The notes under the pieces: generated by a model
Databases searched by the model: none
The model's input: only the letters and a program-made list of their open reading frames with translations
Told to the model about the DNA's origin: nothing
NCBI GenBank assembly: GCA_022712915.1
Contig: JAFLJQ010000198.1
Location: 1-35,705 of the forward strand
Reading direction: 5' to 3'
Length of the DNA stretch: 35,705 nucleotides
Origin: Gammaproteobacteria bacterium
Lineage (GTDB): Bacteria > Pseudomonadota > Gammaproteobacteria > UBA6429 > Thiohalophilaceae
Shown: positions 1 through 9,039 of the stretch, in pieces
Layout of the letters: the number at the start of each line of letters is the position of its first letter
Position numbering within the stretch: the stretch's first letter is position 1
Translations under genes and position numbers: made by a program

Positions 1-331
1 GCTTGGAATACGGGGTGGTTATTTTGGTGTAGTCAGGCGATTTGTTTTGAGGTGGTTGAATAAATTGGTTGTCGTGGGCAAATATAGTCACTCCGGGCTG
101 GCCAGGCAATATTAGGGGGCTGGCTTTATGAGGAAGCTCTACTTAACAGGATAGTAGTGAGCGAATACATTACACCAAGTCGCCAAGAAAAATATAAATT
201 GTTGTCATATTTTCGGCGTGAACCTTAAGCATTCTATTTTGCAAATATTTGAATGTTTTTAATTTGGAGTCTTGGTTGTGATCATTATTTTAGGTTTTCT
301 GTGTGCTTTTGAGGCTTCGTGGTAAAAAAAC
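1..331. other. Left edge, no supportable gene
   Basis: No convincing gene is visible. A plus-strand frame is open from base 2 to a TAG at 113-115 (37 codons, ending in a basic stretch). It could be the tail of a gene that starts outside the window, but no family is recognisable and it is too short to call. The remainder, up to the comF stop at 332, is AT-rich and shows no clear hairpin with a T-tract. Confidence 0.4.
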
Positions 332-1078
332 TCAATCAGGCACGGCCCTGGCCACACTCCATACTTCTATCTCGTCCACACCGTTTTTATGTAATAGGCT
401 GGCCAGTTCGGTGATGGTATGGCCGGTGGTGATGACGTCATCGACAATGGCAATATGTTTGTATTCGCATGTACCCGTCAGGCCAAAGGCATCTTTGACA
501 TTTTGCTTGCGTGTTTTGGCGGTGAGTCCGGTTTGTGGCAGGGTGTAACGTGTGCGTTGGCAAAGTTTATAATCAACCGGGATATTGAGTGTTTTGCCCA
601 GTAGTCGGGCGATCTCCAGTGACTGGTTATAACCCCGTTCGCGCAGGCGGCGAGGGTGAAGTGGCACTGGTATAATGGCCTCGGGTTTATGTTGATCGTT
701 TATGATGTGTTTTGCGAGTAGATAGGCAAAAACCCGCGCCATTACTAGCCGGTGATTGAACTTGAATTGGGTAATGAGTTGAATCAGGGGCGGTTGGTAG
801 TAATAGGGACTGATGGTGCGCTGGTAAGGGCGAGGTGTTTGCAGGCATTGTCCACAACGTGCCTGCTCATTCTCTGTCAGGGGCAAGCCACAACATTGGC
901 AGGCTGGTGAGATGCGAGGTAGATCGGTCTCGCAGTGCGGGCAGAGATCGACGCCGTTGTGTCCGGGGGCACCGCATAGAACACAACTGGCTGGAAAGAG
1001 CCAGAATTGTATGTTATTTATACAGCTGTTAACTAATTTCATTTTTCTGGTTGACAGTTGCGCCTGTCTCATTATCAT
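332..1078 (-). CDS. comF: ComF family amidophosphoribosyltransferase-like protein
   Basis: This is a ComF/GntX-type protein of 248 residues, normal for the family. In competent bacteria ComF helps handle incoming single-stranded DNA; in many others its role is unsettled. The N-terminal third has CxxC pairs that look like a zinc-binding unit (CVLCG, CPHC, CQCCG, CGQC). The C-terminal half is a type I phosphoribosyltransferase fold with the PRPP loop IAIVDDVITTGHT near residues 208-220, preceded by the family block PVPLHPRRLRERGYNQS. Start candidates are ATG 1078, ATG 1072 and ATG 1042; the zinc unit lies downstream of all three, so the exact start is uncertain. It is divergent from the gene at 1110 with only 31 bp between them, so the two probably share a promoter region. 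comF next to the bio operon is a common gammaproteobacterial arrangement. Confidence 0.93.
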   Translation of the reverse strand: MIMRQAQLSTRKMKLVNSCINNIQFWLFPASCVLCGAPGHNGVDLCPHCETDLPRISPACQCCGLPLTENEQARCGQCLQTPRPYQRTISPYYYQPPLIQLITQFKFNHRLVMARVFAYLLAKHIINDQHKPEAIIPVPLHPRRLRERGYNQSLEIARLLGKTLNIPVDYKLCQRTRYTLPQTGLTAKTRKQNVKDAFGLTGTCEYKHIAIVDDVITTGHTITELASLLHKNGVDEIEVWSVARAVPD

Positions 1079-1109
1079 TCCGTGATCTTAAGGAGCTTAC
1101 CTGAAAAAT

Positions 1110-1565
1110 ATGACCGAATCTTCGAAGAAAACCCTCACGGCTAAAAGTAGCCGAAATATGGCTGCCCTGTTTAATTACGGCAATGTTATCGCTATGTTGC
1201 CCGGCCTGATTGTGGTGCCCTCCCTGCTGCTGGGTACTGTGGAGCACATGAGCATGATTTTCATGATGATAGCGACCATTGTGCCGATGATCCTCTGGTT
1301 TGCTGTGTCCATTATGGTTTATATCATTGCACGTCATCACCCCAATGAGCGCGTGGGTCATTACACTCAGCAGGCTGCCTACCGTTACTACGGTGTGATA
1401 GGCATGGTTGTGGTAGCGGGAACCTTTTATGGCACCAATGTCGATTATTGGTTGGTGACCTGGGTGGTGTTTGCCCTGATCCTGGTGCCCTGGTCGCTGC
1501 TGGATGTGATGCGAATTTTTAAAGAACAGTGGCAAGACACCCTTGTGGAGGAAGCAGCACTATGA
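1110..1565 (+). CDS. Unrecognised four-helix membrane protein leading the bio operon
   Basis: A 151-residue protein whose family I do not recognise. It has a short polar N-terminus, then four likely membrane helices at roughly residues 25-45, 48-74, 92-108 and 112-131, and a short charged tail. A conserved-looking loop around residues 75-90 carries [10 protein letters not shown]. The start ATG 1110 lies 14 bases after an AGGAG at 1091-1095, which is rather far; an in-frame CTG at 1101 is better spaced but a rare start. Its stop overlaps the bioB start by 4 bases (ATGA at 1562-1565), so it is almost certainly co-translated with the biotin genes. A role in biotin or precursor handling is possible from context only; nothing in the sequence shows one. 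Confidence 0.75.
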   Translation: MTESSKKTLTAKSSRNMAALFNYGNVIAMLPGLIVVPSLLLGTVEHMSMIFMMIATIVPMILWFAVSIMVYIIARHHPNERVGHYTQQAAYRYYGVIGMVVVAGTFYGTNVDYWLVTWVVFALILVPWSLLDVMRIFKEQWQDTLVEEAAL

Positions 1566-2536
1566 ATGCTCGCCTGGAAACTATTGCAGCCGATGAATTG
1601 CGTTACGACTGGACAGCCGAGGCGATCAGCGCGCTGTTTGACTTGCCATTTATGGAACTGATGTATCAGGCTCAGCAGGTACATCGGCAACACTTTGATC
1701 CTAATAAGGTGCAGGTCAGTTCTTTGCTGAGTATCAAGACCGGCAAGTGCCCGGAAGACTGTGCCTATTGCCCGCAGAGTGTACGCCATGATGCGGAGCT
1801 GACGGTTGATCCGCTCATGCCTCTGGATGACGTTTTGCTTGCAGCGAAAAAGGCCAAGTCACAAGGTTCGAGCCGTTTTTGTATGGGCGCGGCCTGGCGT
1901 AGTCCTAAGGATAAAGATCTCGATGCCGTAACGGATATGATTAAAGGTGTTAATGCTCTGGGTATGGAAACCTGCATGACACTGGGTATGTTGAGTCAGA
2001 AGCAAACCCAGCGTCTGAAAGAAGCCGGACTGGATTATTACAACCACAACCTCGATACCTCACCGGATTTTTATGGTGAGATCATTACTACCCGTACCTA
2101 TCAGGATCGTCTGGATACCCTGGCCCATGTGCGTGACGCTGGTATCAATGTTTGTTGCGGTGGCATCATTGGCATGGGTGAGAGCCGTAGTGATCGGGTG
2201 GGTCTGTTGCAGCAATTGGCCAATCAACCACAACACCCGGAAAGTGTGCCGATCAATATGTTGGTGCGGGTCGAAGGCACACCGCTTGCGAGTGCGGCTG
2301 AGCTGGATCAACTTGAGTTTGTTCGTACCCTTGCCGTGGCACGCATCATGATGCCTCGCTCCTATGTTCGTTTGTCGGCGGGCCGTGAGTCTATGAGTGA
2401 TGAAACACAGGCATTGTGTTTTTTGGCGGGTGCCAACTCTGTTTTTTATGGTGAAAAATTGCTGACCACGCCCAACCCCTCTATGGATCATGACATGCTG
2501 CTGTTTGAAAAACTGGGTATGCAGGTGATGCAATAA
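1562..2536 (+). CDS. bioB: Biotin synthase
   Basis: BioB is the radical-SAM enzyme that inserts sulfur into dethiobiotin, the last step of biotin synthesis. The radical-SAM cluster motif CxxxCxxC is present as C63, C67 and C70 ([10 protein letters not shown]), followed by the family blocks [20 protein letters not shown] and [10 protein letters not shown]; the length of 324 residues is typical. I chose ATG 1562 over the upstream in-frame ATG at 1529. It has GGAGGA at 1547-1552, the protein then starts at the usual point, and it overlaps the upstream stop as ATGA. The extra 11 residues of the longer frame do not look like BioB. bioF follows after 6 bases, so the two are co-transcribed. Confidence 0.98.
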   Translation: MNARLETIAADELRYDWTAEAISALFDLPFMELMYQAQQVHRQHFDPNKVQVSSLLSIKTGKCPEDCAYCPQSVRHDAELTVDPLMPLDDVLLAAKKAKSQGSSRFCMGAAWRSPKDKDLDAVTDMIKGVNALGMETCMTLGMLSQKQTQRLKEAGLDYYNHNLDTSPDFYGEIITTRTYQDRLDTLAHVRDAGINVCCGGIIGMGESRSDRVGLLQQLANQPQHPESVPINMLVRVEGTPLASAAELDQLEFVRTLAVARIMMPRSYVRLSAGRESMSDETQALCFLAGANSVFYGEKLLTTPNPSMDHDMLLFEKLGMQVMQ

Positions 2537-2542
2537 AACAGG

Positions 2543-3706
2543 ATGGTGGACTATGCCAGCCTGTCAGAAGATCTAAGTCAGCAAAAGGAGGCCTATCTCT
2601 ACCGTCGTCGGCAGTTAATGCAGTCACCGCAGGGTGCGGTGGTGAAAGTGGATGGCCGGGAATGTTACAATTTTTGCAGTAATGATTATCTCGGCCTCGC
2701 CAATCACCCACGCCTGATCGATGCCTTTAAAACGGCAGCAAATGAATACGGCGTTGGCAGTGGGGCCGCGCATTTGATCACCGGTCACAGTGAACACCAT
2801 CATCGTCTTGAAGAAGAACTGGCCGAGTTTACCCAGCGTCCGCGTGCCTTGTTGTTCTCTACCGGTTACATGGCCAATCTGGGTGTCGTGAGTGCCCTGG
2901 CCGGGCAGGGTGATGCGGTGTTTGAAGATCGACTCAACCATGCCTCCCTGTTAGATGCGGGTTTATTGTCCCGTGCGCGCCTGCAACGCTATGCCCATCT
3001 AGATAGCGCTGATCTACATGACAAACTATCTCAAAGCAAAGCAAAACTAAAGCTCGCCGTGAGCGATGGTATTTTTAGTATGGACGGTGATATGGCCGAT
3101 GCCGGGGCGCTTGCCAATGTGGCGAATGCACACAATGCCTGGTTGATGATTGATGATGCTCATGGTCTGGGTGTGTTGGGTCAACATGGCGGCGGCACGT
3201 TGGAGGAATATCATCTGGGGGTGAATGATGTGCCGATCCTTATGGGAACCTTTGGTAAGGCCTTTGGTACCTTCGGTGCCTTTGTGGCCGGTGAAGACAT
3301 TCTGATTGAAAGCCTGATCCAGAAGGCACGTAGTTATATCTATACCACGGCGCTGCCACCGGCCGTGGTCGCGGCCACGCGTGCGTCGTTGCAATTGATC
3401 CAGACAGAAGGCTGGCGGCGTGAACATTTGCAAGATTTGATCAAGCAGTTTCGCCAGGGTGCGGAACAATTAGGCCTGTCATTGATGGCCTCGAACTCGG
3501 CCATTCAGCCATTGATGATCGGCAGTAGTGATCAGGCCGTGGCCCTGAGTGAGAAAATGAAGGCCGCCGGTTTTTTGATTAGTGCGATCCGTCCGCCGAC
3601 GGTGCCACAGGATACCGCACGATTACGGATTACCCTCTCGGCAAGCCATCAGCCAGAACATATTGAGCAGCTTTTGTCGGCCCTCGATAAGGCCGTGAAT
3701 GCATGA
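2543..3706 (+). CDS. bioF: 8-amino-7-oxononanoate synthase
   Basis: BioF is the PLP enzyme that condenses pimeloyl-ACP (or -CoA) with L-alanine to give KAPA, the first ring-building step of biotin synthesis. Its 387 residues fit the alpha-oxoamine synthase family. Visible hallmarks are the N-terminal block NFCSNDYLGLANHP, GSGAAHLITGHSEHH, the PLP-ring contact DDAHGLGVLG, and the Schiff-base lysine K239 in LMGTFGKAFGTFG. It starts 6 bases after bioB and its TGA overlaps the bioH ATG (ATGA at 3703-3706), which indicates translational coupling. Confidence 0.98.
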   Translation: MVDYASLSEDLSQQKEAYLYRRRQLMQSPQGAVVKVDGRECYNFCSNDYLGLANHPRLIDAFKTAANEYGVGSGAAHLITGHSEHHHRLEEELAEFTQRPRALLFSTGYMANLGVVSALAGQGDAVFEDRLNHASLLDAGLLSRARLQRYAHLDSADLHDKLSQSKAKLKLAVSDGIFSMDGDMADAGALANVANAHNAWLMIDDAHGLGVLGQHGGGTLEEYHLGVNDVPILMGTFGKAFGTFGAFVAGEDILIESLIQKARSYIYTTALPPAVVAATRASLQLIQTEGWRREHLQDLIKQFRQGAEQLGLSLMASNSAIQPLMIGSSDQAVALSEKMKAAGFLISAIRPPTVPQDTARLRITLSASHQPEHIEQLLSALDKAVNA

Positions 3707-4512
3707 GCCGGGTTAACATCGCCACAACTGAACAATTACTCCACGTTGAGTCCTGTGGTGAAGGCATTGATGTGGTGTTGTTGCATGGCTGGGGAATGCA
3801 CGGTGGTTATTGGCAAGGCATGGTCGATGAATTAAAACATCGCTATCGATTGCATTGCATTGATCTGCCGGGTCATGGCATGAGCAGTTATAAGGGAGAA
3901 AATACCTTAGAGGATTTTGTTCATCGGATCAGGCAGACGATAGCGCATATTACCGACCGACCTTTTTATTTGATTGGCTGGTCACTTGGCGGCCTGCTTA
4001 GTCAGGCCCTGGCCCTGTCTGCAAGTGATCAAATCAAAAGATTGATCTTGATCGCCAGCTCGCCCTGTTTTGTGCAAAGGGATGGGTGGCAGACTGGCAT
4101 GGCTGAAGCCGTGTTGAACGGGTTTGCCGATGATTTATTGCAGGATTACAAGCTGACTCTGAAGCGTTTTCTGGCCTTGCAGGTACGTGGCAGTGAAAAA
4201 GTGCAGTTGGGTCTGCGTGAACTTAAGGCACAACTATTCAGTCGAGGTGAACCTGATTCACAGGCATTGAGTACAGGCTTGTCACTTTTACAGCAGGTTG
4301 ATCTACGTGATGCTATATTTGCAATCGATATGCCGGTGATGTTGATCGGGGGAGAATACGATACCCTCGTGCCGCAGACAGCCTTACCTGAAATGGCCGC
4401 CCTGTTACCTCAAGCGACGGTACATATTATCAAGGGTGGCAGCCACGCCCCTTTTTTGTCACACCCCCATGAGTTAACACCTTTAATACAGGTATTTTTT
4501 GAAGATGAGTGA
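3703..4512 (+). CDS. bioH: Pimeloyl-ACP methyl ester carboxylesterase
   Basis: BioH removes the methyl group from pimeloyl-ACP methyl ester, ending the BioC/BioH route to the pimeloyl chain. The 269-residue alpha/beta hydrolase shows the oxyanion region LLHGWGMHGGYW, the nucleophile elbow GWSLGG (Ser94), the acid D220 in GGEYD and the catalytic His248 in KGGSHAPF, matching the Ser-Asp-His triad of the family. It overlaps bioF by 4 bases at its start and bioC by 8 bases at its end, in the usual gammaproteobacterial order bioFHC. Confidence 0.95.
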   Translation: MSRVNIATTEQLLHVESCGEGIDVVLLHGWGMHGGYWQGMVDELKHRYRLHCIDLPGHGMSSYKGENTLEDFVHRIRQTIAHITDRPFYLIGWSLGGLLSQALALSASDQIKRLILIASSPCFVQRDGWQTGMAEAVLNGFADDLLQDYKLTLKRFLALQVRGSEKVQLGLRELKAQLFSRGEPDSQALSTGLSLLQQVDLRDAIFAIDMPVMLIGGEYDTLVPQTALPEMAALLPQATVHIIKGGSHAPFLSHPHELTPLIQVFFEDE

Positions 4513-5371
4513 ACAGGCTTTTTTGATAGACAAACAAAAGGCACGTCTCGCCTTTGAAAATTCAGCCATGAGTTATGATGAGGCCGCTGTTTTACAACGT
4601 GAGATCGGTAGCCGTATGCTGGATCGATTTGATTACATCAATCATCAGCCAAAGACGATCCTTGATGTTGGGGCCGGCACTGGTTTTTGTAGCCACCATC
4701 TGGCCGAGCGTTATGATAAGGCGGAGATCTATGTGCTGGATTTTGCCTTTAACATGTTACTTCAGGCCCGCTCAGGTGCAAGTTGGTGGCAGCGCGTTCG
4801 ACATCGTTTTAATTTTATCAGTGGTGATGCGGAGCAATTGCCCCTGGCCGATGGCAGTGTCGATATGCTGGTCTCCAGTCTGGCCATTCAGTGGTGTAAT
4901 GATCTTGATCGGGTCTTTGCGGAATTCCGCCGTGTCCTGGCACCAGGTGGGATGTTGATGTTTACCACCTTTGGTCCTGATACCCTGAAAGAGTTACGTG
5001 CCAGTTGGGCGGCGGTGGATGGGGTGAGTCATGTTAATCAATTTTTTGATATGCACGATATCGGTGATGCCCTTATCCGCCATGGCTTTGCTGAACCGGT
5101 GATGGACACCGAATATATAACCATGACCTATCGTGATGCCATGATGCTGATGAAAGAATTGAAACAGATCGGTGCGCATAATGTCACGCAGGGTCGTAGT
5201 CGACACCTGACCTCCAGGACGCAGCTCAAGCAAATGTTGGCGGCCTATGAGCAATTTCGTCAGGATGGCGTGTTACCGGCAAGTTATGAAGTTGTTTATG
5301 GTCATGCCTGGGCATCTGTCGTGAAACAGTCGGTGATACCGGTCACTCAATTTCAGCCTGCATCCATATAA
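4505..5371 (+). CDS. bioC: Malonyl-ACP O-methyltransferase
   Basis: BioC methylates malonyl-ACP with SAM so that the fatty-acid machinery can elongate it into the pimeloyl chain. The 288-residue protein has a class I methyltransferase fold: motif I ILDVGAGTG at about residues 52-60, a motif II-like acidic strand (VLDFAFNML), and the later block LAPGGMLMFTTFG. The BioC signature FGPDTLKELR follows. I use ATG 4505; an upstream TTG at 4499 is in frame but gives only two more residues. The start lies inside the end of bioH (8-base overlap). A gap of 69 bases separates it from bioD. Confidence 0.95.
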   Translation: MSEQAFLIDKQKARLAFENSAMSYDEAAVLQREIGSRMLDRFDYINHQPKTILDVGAGTGFCSHHLAERYDKAEIYVLDFAFNMLLQARSGASWWQRVRHRFNFISGDAEQLPLADGSVDMLVSSLAIQWCNDLDRVFAEFRRVLAPGGMLMFTTFGPDTLKELRASWAAVDGVSHVNQFFDMHDIGDALIRHGFAEPVMDTEYITMTYRDAMMLMKELKQIGAHNVTQGRSRHLTSRTQLKQMLAAYEQFRQDGVLPASYEVVYGHAWASVVKQSVIPVTQFQPASI

Positions 5372-5440
5372 GCAGGGTAAGCAGGGCTCGTGACATGATC
5401 ATAAATCGATACTGCATACGCGGGTGTTGAAAAACTAACA

Positions 5441-6118
5441 ATGAAGAATAATATGAAAGGTATTTTTGTTACAGGTACAGATACGGGGATCGGCAAAACA
5501 TGGTTTACGCTGGCGTGCATTGAGGCCATGCAACAAGCCGGTATAAAAACCGTTGCCATGAAACCGGTTGCCAGTGGCGCAGAACTTGTCGATGGACAGT
5601 TGCGCAATGATGATGCCCTGTTGATACAGCAAGCTTTAAATCACGATGTCGAGTATGCCTTGATTAATCCTTATGTCTTTGCTGAACCTGTCGCTCCACA
5701 GATTGCCGCAGCACAGGCTGGGGTCGAGATCGACTTGCAACAAATTCAGCAATGTTATGAAGAGTTAAGCAAAGCGGCCGAATTTATTGTTGTTGAAGCT
5801 GTGGGTGGCTGGTTGGCCCCTATATCTGAGCAATTGAGTGTTGCCGATATGGCCCGTGGTCTGAATTTGCCTGTGGTGATGGTTGTTGGAATTCGTCTGG
5901 GCTGTCTGAATCATGCCTTGTTAACCGCACAGGCCATTGAGCAGTCGGGCTTGAAGCTAGGGGCCTGGGTAGCGAATTGCATTGATCCGACATTGATCTC
6001 AGTCGATGAACAAATTGATTATCTGAGCAGCAAGCTTGGCAGGGCACCGTTGGTCAGGCTTGGCTGGCAGCAGAATAAGCCCCTTAGCCACGTTGAGTTG
6101 ATCAACATGGCTGGCTGA
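5441..6118 (+). CDS. bioD: Dethiobiotin synthetase
   Basis: BioD is the ATP-dependent carboxylase that closes the ureido ring, turning DAPA into dethiobiotin. The 225-residue protein opens with the P-loop GTDTGIGKT at about residues 12-20, followed by the substrate-binding MKPVASGAE and the EAVGGWLAPI block that corresponds to the family's EGAGG region. ATG 5441 and ATG 5453 (MKGIF) are both possible starts, and the first is used here. It is the last gene of the operon. bioA (DAPA aminotransferase), needed between BioF and BioD, is not in this window and must be elsewhere if the pathway is complete. Confidence 0.96.
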   Translation: MKNNMKGIFVTGTDTGIGKTWFTLACIEAMQQAGIKTVAMKPVASGAELVDGQLRNDDALLIQQALNHDVEYALINPYVFAEPVAPQIAAAQAGVEIDLQQIQQCYEELSKAAEFIVVEAVGGWLAPISEQLSVADMARGLNLPVVMVVGIRLGCLNHALLTAQAIEQSGLKLGAWVANCIDPTLISVDEQIDYLSSKLGRAPLVRLGWQQNKPLSHVELINMAG

Positions 6119-6139
6119 GCTTTATTTCAACACCTAATA

Positions 6140-6156
6140 TATGCCGCTTGGGCATA
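6140..6156 (+). terminator. Weak hairpin after bioD
   Basis: A 6-bp perfect stem (TATGCC / GGCATA) with a 5-base loop sits 22 bases after the bioD stop. There is no T-tract after it, so it is at best a weak terminator or an mRNA-end hairpin. Confidence 0.3.
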
Positions 6157-6277
6157 AATCCAGGGCTTGTTCATGGCCGTGAGCTATGTATAAAATGGTT
6201 AATCTTCGGGCACTTTCACGAGATCCCCAGTCTGGAGTCGTGTATCATGACAGTACAATAAATAGGGAATACTAAGG

Positions 6278-7525
6278 ATGCAAAGGGTTTTCATTACGTG
6301 TCTGCTACTCTTAACGGCGTGTTCATCCACCATGGATACGGAACAAAACGGGCTATCGTTTGCCTTACCGCTATCCCCTCATGCCCCGCAAGCTAACGAT
6401 GTGCTCTTTGCTAAACTGCAAAAGCGGGATGGAAGTTGGCATCTGATATCGATTGCCAGTACACGCATGCCGGTGGATTTGTTTAATAGTGAAGAGCGAG
6501 TTTATATTCAGGCTGACAAGCAACGGGTTATGCCGGATTATGAGCATCACCAATATTATGATGATGAAACAAGGCTTTTTGATTGTGGTAAGGAAGTCTT
6601 ATATAAAAAACACACCACTTATAATCCTTGTGCCAGTCTGTTCAGCCGTAATACAAAATTTTCTGAGAATTGGTTTAGCTGGAAAAAACAACTGGATACT
6701 GAGGAAATCAGCAAGGCTGTTAAACAGACAGATTTATTAATCCGTGCCAGACAGGAAATGGCCCTGGTTATTCAGGAACGCCAACGTTGCTTGGCATTAC
6801 GCCAACAGGTTGAGAAGATTATCGCTCAACAAAAGGTGAGTCTGCGGGTGATCGATCAAACAGAGTTGTACCAACGTGGTCATGAGTTGGTCTCTTATGA
6901 TTTGAGTGTTGATTCAGAAATTCCGACTGAAGGTTGTGAGCAGGATTTAGCCAATGTGAAACTCAGGTATAATCTAGGGCTTCATCAGAATTTTAATCTG
7001 GTGCTTGAGTTGCGAGGCAAAAGCGATAGGGACAAGCTTGAGAATAACATATTGAGTTTGAAACGTTTGGTTGCTGAGGCTGATAATAAAATTATTCCGA
7101 CCTTGTATATCACAGGGAAAAAAGTTCAGCATTACAATCTTTATAAGACCTGGTCCAATACGGATTTGACTATTGATTGGCGTACGCTTGATATTAGTGA
7201 TACTGATTTACGTCAGTTGTTTGATGTCCATAATCTGGGGCAGTCCACCATTGAGATACAGCGGATTACTTTTTATATAAACAATCATGCCATCACTCAA
7301 CGTGACATTTTTAAGTTGTTACCGCTGTCGGGTAAAAAAGGACTTGAACATGCGAGTCGTTATTTTATGTTGGAGGAAGACGTCCGGAAAAGTATCGATG
7401 ATATTAAGACCGTTGATAAAAAGTCAGAGCAGGCAGAGTTTGGCATAAAAGTTACTTACACTATTAATGGTGAGAATAAAACATTATTCAAGAAAGACAT
7501 GGTTTTATTAAGCAGTATTTTATAA
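6278..7525 (+). CDS. Unrecognised lipoprotein, 415 residues
   Basis: The N-terminus is a short lipoprotein signal: a basic residue, a leucine run and the lipobox LTAC with the lipid-bearing Cys at residue 15, so the protein is expected on the periplasmic face of a membrane. The rest is soluble and has no motif I recognise. A central alpha-rich part (about residues 140-190) contains several Gln/Arg-rich helices and paired cysteines. ATG 6278 is preceded by AGGGAA about 10 bases upstream. It stands alone, 159 bases after bioD and 350 bases before coxB, so the neighbours say little about its job. Confidence 0.75.
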   Translation: MQRVFITCLLLLTACSSTMDTEQNGLSFALPLSPHAPQANDVLFAKLQKRDGSWHLISIASTRMPVDLFNSEERVYIQADKQRVMPDYEHHQYYDDETRLFDCGKEVLYKKHTTYNPCASLFSRNTKFSENWFSWKKQLDTEEISKAVKQTDLLIRARQEMALVIQERQRCLALRQQVEKIIAQQKVSLRVIDQTELYQRGHELVSYDLSVDSEIPTEGCEQDLANVKLRYNLGLHQNFNLVLELRGKSDRDKLENNILSLKRLVAEADNKIIPTLYITGKKVQHYNLYKTWSNTDLTIDWRTLDISDTDLRQLFDVHNLGQSTIEIQRITFYINNHAITQRDIFKLLPLSGKKGLEHASRYFMLEEDVRKSIDDIKTVDKKSEQAEFGIKVTYTINGENKTLFKKDMVLLSSIL

Positions 7526-7875
7526 TTATTGTCACGGCAACCATTAGTCAGTTACATTGTGATAACAATGTCACAAATAGATCGCAAGTTTAATTGCAAA
7601 TAACCATCCTCGTTTTATTCTCATTTTCATGAAGCATTACAAAAACAAGTATTAAGTGTGGGGTAACACTGAATATTAAAGCCTATTTTTAGGCTTGTTT
7701 GTTATGTGTTCGGCCAAAATATTTTATCGCCCTTGTATTTGTGCTTGGGCTCAATAGTCTTGTTTATCTACTACTATTATCTTTTACAATTTAAATCCTT
7801 TGTAAGTAGCATTACGATGACTGCTAGATTTATTGACCTTTTCAAAATACAAATCCTAACTGGAGAGGTAGAGGT
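7526..7875 (+). promoter_or_regulatory. Upstream region of the aa3 oxidase genes
   Basis: This 350-base gap holds a perfect 7-bp inverted repeat with a 4-base spacer (ACATTGT at 7554-7560, ACAATGT at 7565-7571). An offset overlapping one is TTGTGA at 7557-7562 with TCACAA at 7571-7576; its 8-base spacer does not fit a CRP site. Further on, a 7-bp stem (7679-7685 with 7690-7696, loop TTTT) followed by a T-rich stretch looks like the terminator of the preceding gene. Several AT-rich -10-like hexamers (for example TATTAT 7775-7780 and TACAAT 7785-7790) precede coxB, but no single promoter stands out. Confidence 0.4.
7679..7703 (+). terminator. Putative terminator before coxB
   Basis: AAGCCTA and TAGGCTT form a perfect 7-bp stem around a TTTT loop, followed by GTTTGTT. 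It lies about 150 bases after the lipoprotein stop and 180 bases before coxB. Confidence 0.45.
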
Positions 7876-9039
7876 ATGCCCGTAAGTAAAATAACGAAAA
7901 AGCTTGCTAACTTTATCTGTATTTCCATGGCAGTGGTGCCGAGTCTGGTATTTGCGGATTATAAGTTGAATATGACGCAAAGTGTTACGGCAGTTGGAAA
8001 TGATATTTATAACCTGCATATGCTGGTGTTGTGGATTGTGACCGTTGTGGGCGTTATTGTTTTTGGGGTGATTATTTATTCCTTGATCAATCACCGTAAA
8101 TCTAAAGGTGTGATGCCAGCAAGTTTTGATGAAAGCTCCACTGTTGAATTTATCTGGACCATTATTCCTTTTATTATTCTGGTTGGCCTTGCCGTTCCGG
8201 CAACCAAGACATTGTTAAAGATTGAAGATACGTCTAATCCGGATTTGACTATCAAGGCGACAGGCTGGCAGTGGAAATGGGAATATGAATACCTCGACAA
8301 TGGGGTGCGTTTTTTCAGTAATATCGATAAAACGAGTAATGATGCGCGCCAGCGAAATTCAGGTACTGACCCGTATAGTGTGAAAAATTATTTGCTAAAT
8401 GTGGACAATCCCGTTGTTGTTCCTGTTAACAAAAAAATTCGTATTCTGACGACATCCAATGATGTTATTCATTCCTGGTGGGTGCCGGATTTGGCAATTA
8501 AGCGTGATGCTATACCGGGTTACATCAATGAAAGTTGGTTCAAGGCTGAGAAGATCGGTGTTTACCGAGGCCAATGTGCTGAGTTGTGTGGTCAGGATCA
8601 TGGTTTCATGCCTATCGTGGTGCACGTTGTTGCCGAAAATGATTATAACGAGTGGGTCGTCAAGCAGAAGAAGCTTGCTGCCACATCGGCGGCCAGTGCC
8701 AACAAGATCTGGAGTCAGGCTGAGCTGATGAAGCGTGGTCAGGAAGTCTATAGTGCTTCGTGTGCTGCTTGTCACCAGGCCAATGGTCAAGGTATTTCTG
8801 GCGTCTTCCCTGCGATTGCGGGTAGCAAGATTGTCACAGGTACACTTGATGGGCATATCAAGATTGTTGCTAAAGGCAAGCCGGGTACTGCAATGCAGGC
8901 CTTTGGTACGCAGTTGAGTGTCGGTGATATTGCAGCGGTTGTGACCTTTGAACGCAATGCCTTTGGTAATGACACTGGCGATGTTGTTCAACCGTCACAG
9001 ATTTCACGCCAGGCCAGTGGAGGATTAAACCATGAGTGA
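7876..9039 (+). CDS. coxB: Cytochrome c oxidase subunit II with fused cytochrome c domain
   Basis: Subunit II of an aa3-type oxidase takes electrons from cytochrome c at its CuA centre on the periplasmic side. Features in order: a signal peptide (about residues 1-27), two membrane helices (about 48-70 and 92-112), the aromatic block [10 protein letters not shown] at 130-139, and the cupredoxin domain with CuA ligands H199, C234, C238, H242 and M245 ([14 protein letters not shown]). A C-terminal cytochrome c domain follows with heme motif C296-x-x-C299-H300 (SCAACH). The 387-residue length fits the caa3-like fused form (CtaC). A purine-rich ribosome site (GGAGAGGTAGAGG) precedes ATG 7876. The stop overlaps the coxA start by 8 bases. 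Confidence 0.96.
   Translation: MPVSKITKKLANFICISMAVVPSLVFADYKLNMTQSVTAVGNDIYNLHMLVLWIVTVVGVIVFGVIIYSLINHRKSKGVMPASFDESSTVEFIWTIIPFIILVGLAVPATKTLLKIEDTSNPDLTIKATGWQWKWEYEYLDNGVRFFSNIDKTSNDARQRNSGTDPYSVKNYLLNVDNPVVVPVNKKIRILTTSNDVIHSWWVPDLAIKRDAIPGYINESWFKAEKIGVYRGQCAELCGQDHGFMPIVVHVVAENDYNEWVVKQKKLAATSAASANKIWSQAELMKRGQEVYSASCAACHQANGQGISGVFPAIAGSKIVTGTLDGHIKIVAKGKPGTAMQAFGTQLSVGDIAAVVTFERNAFGNDTGDVVQPSQISRQASGGLNHE

Noticed and set aside
2-115. Plus-strand open frame at the left edge, possible gene tail
   Set aside because: Only 37 codons, no recognisable family, and comparable chance frames exist on the other strand.
303-604. Plus-strand frames opposite comF
   Set aside because: They overlap the conserved phosphoribosyltransferase domain of comF and resemble no protein.
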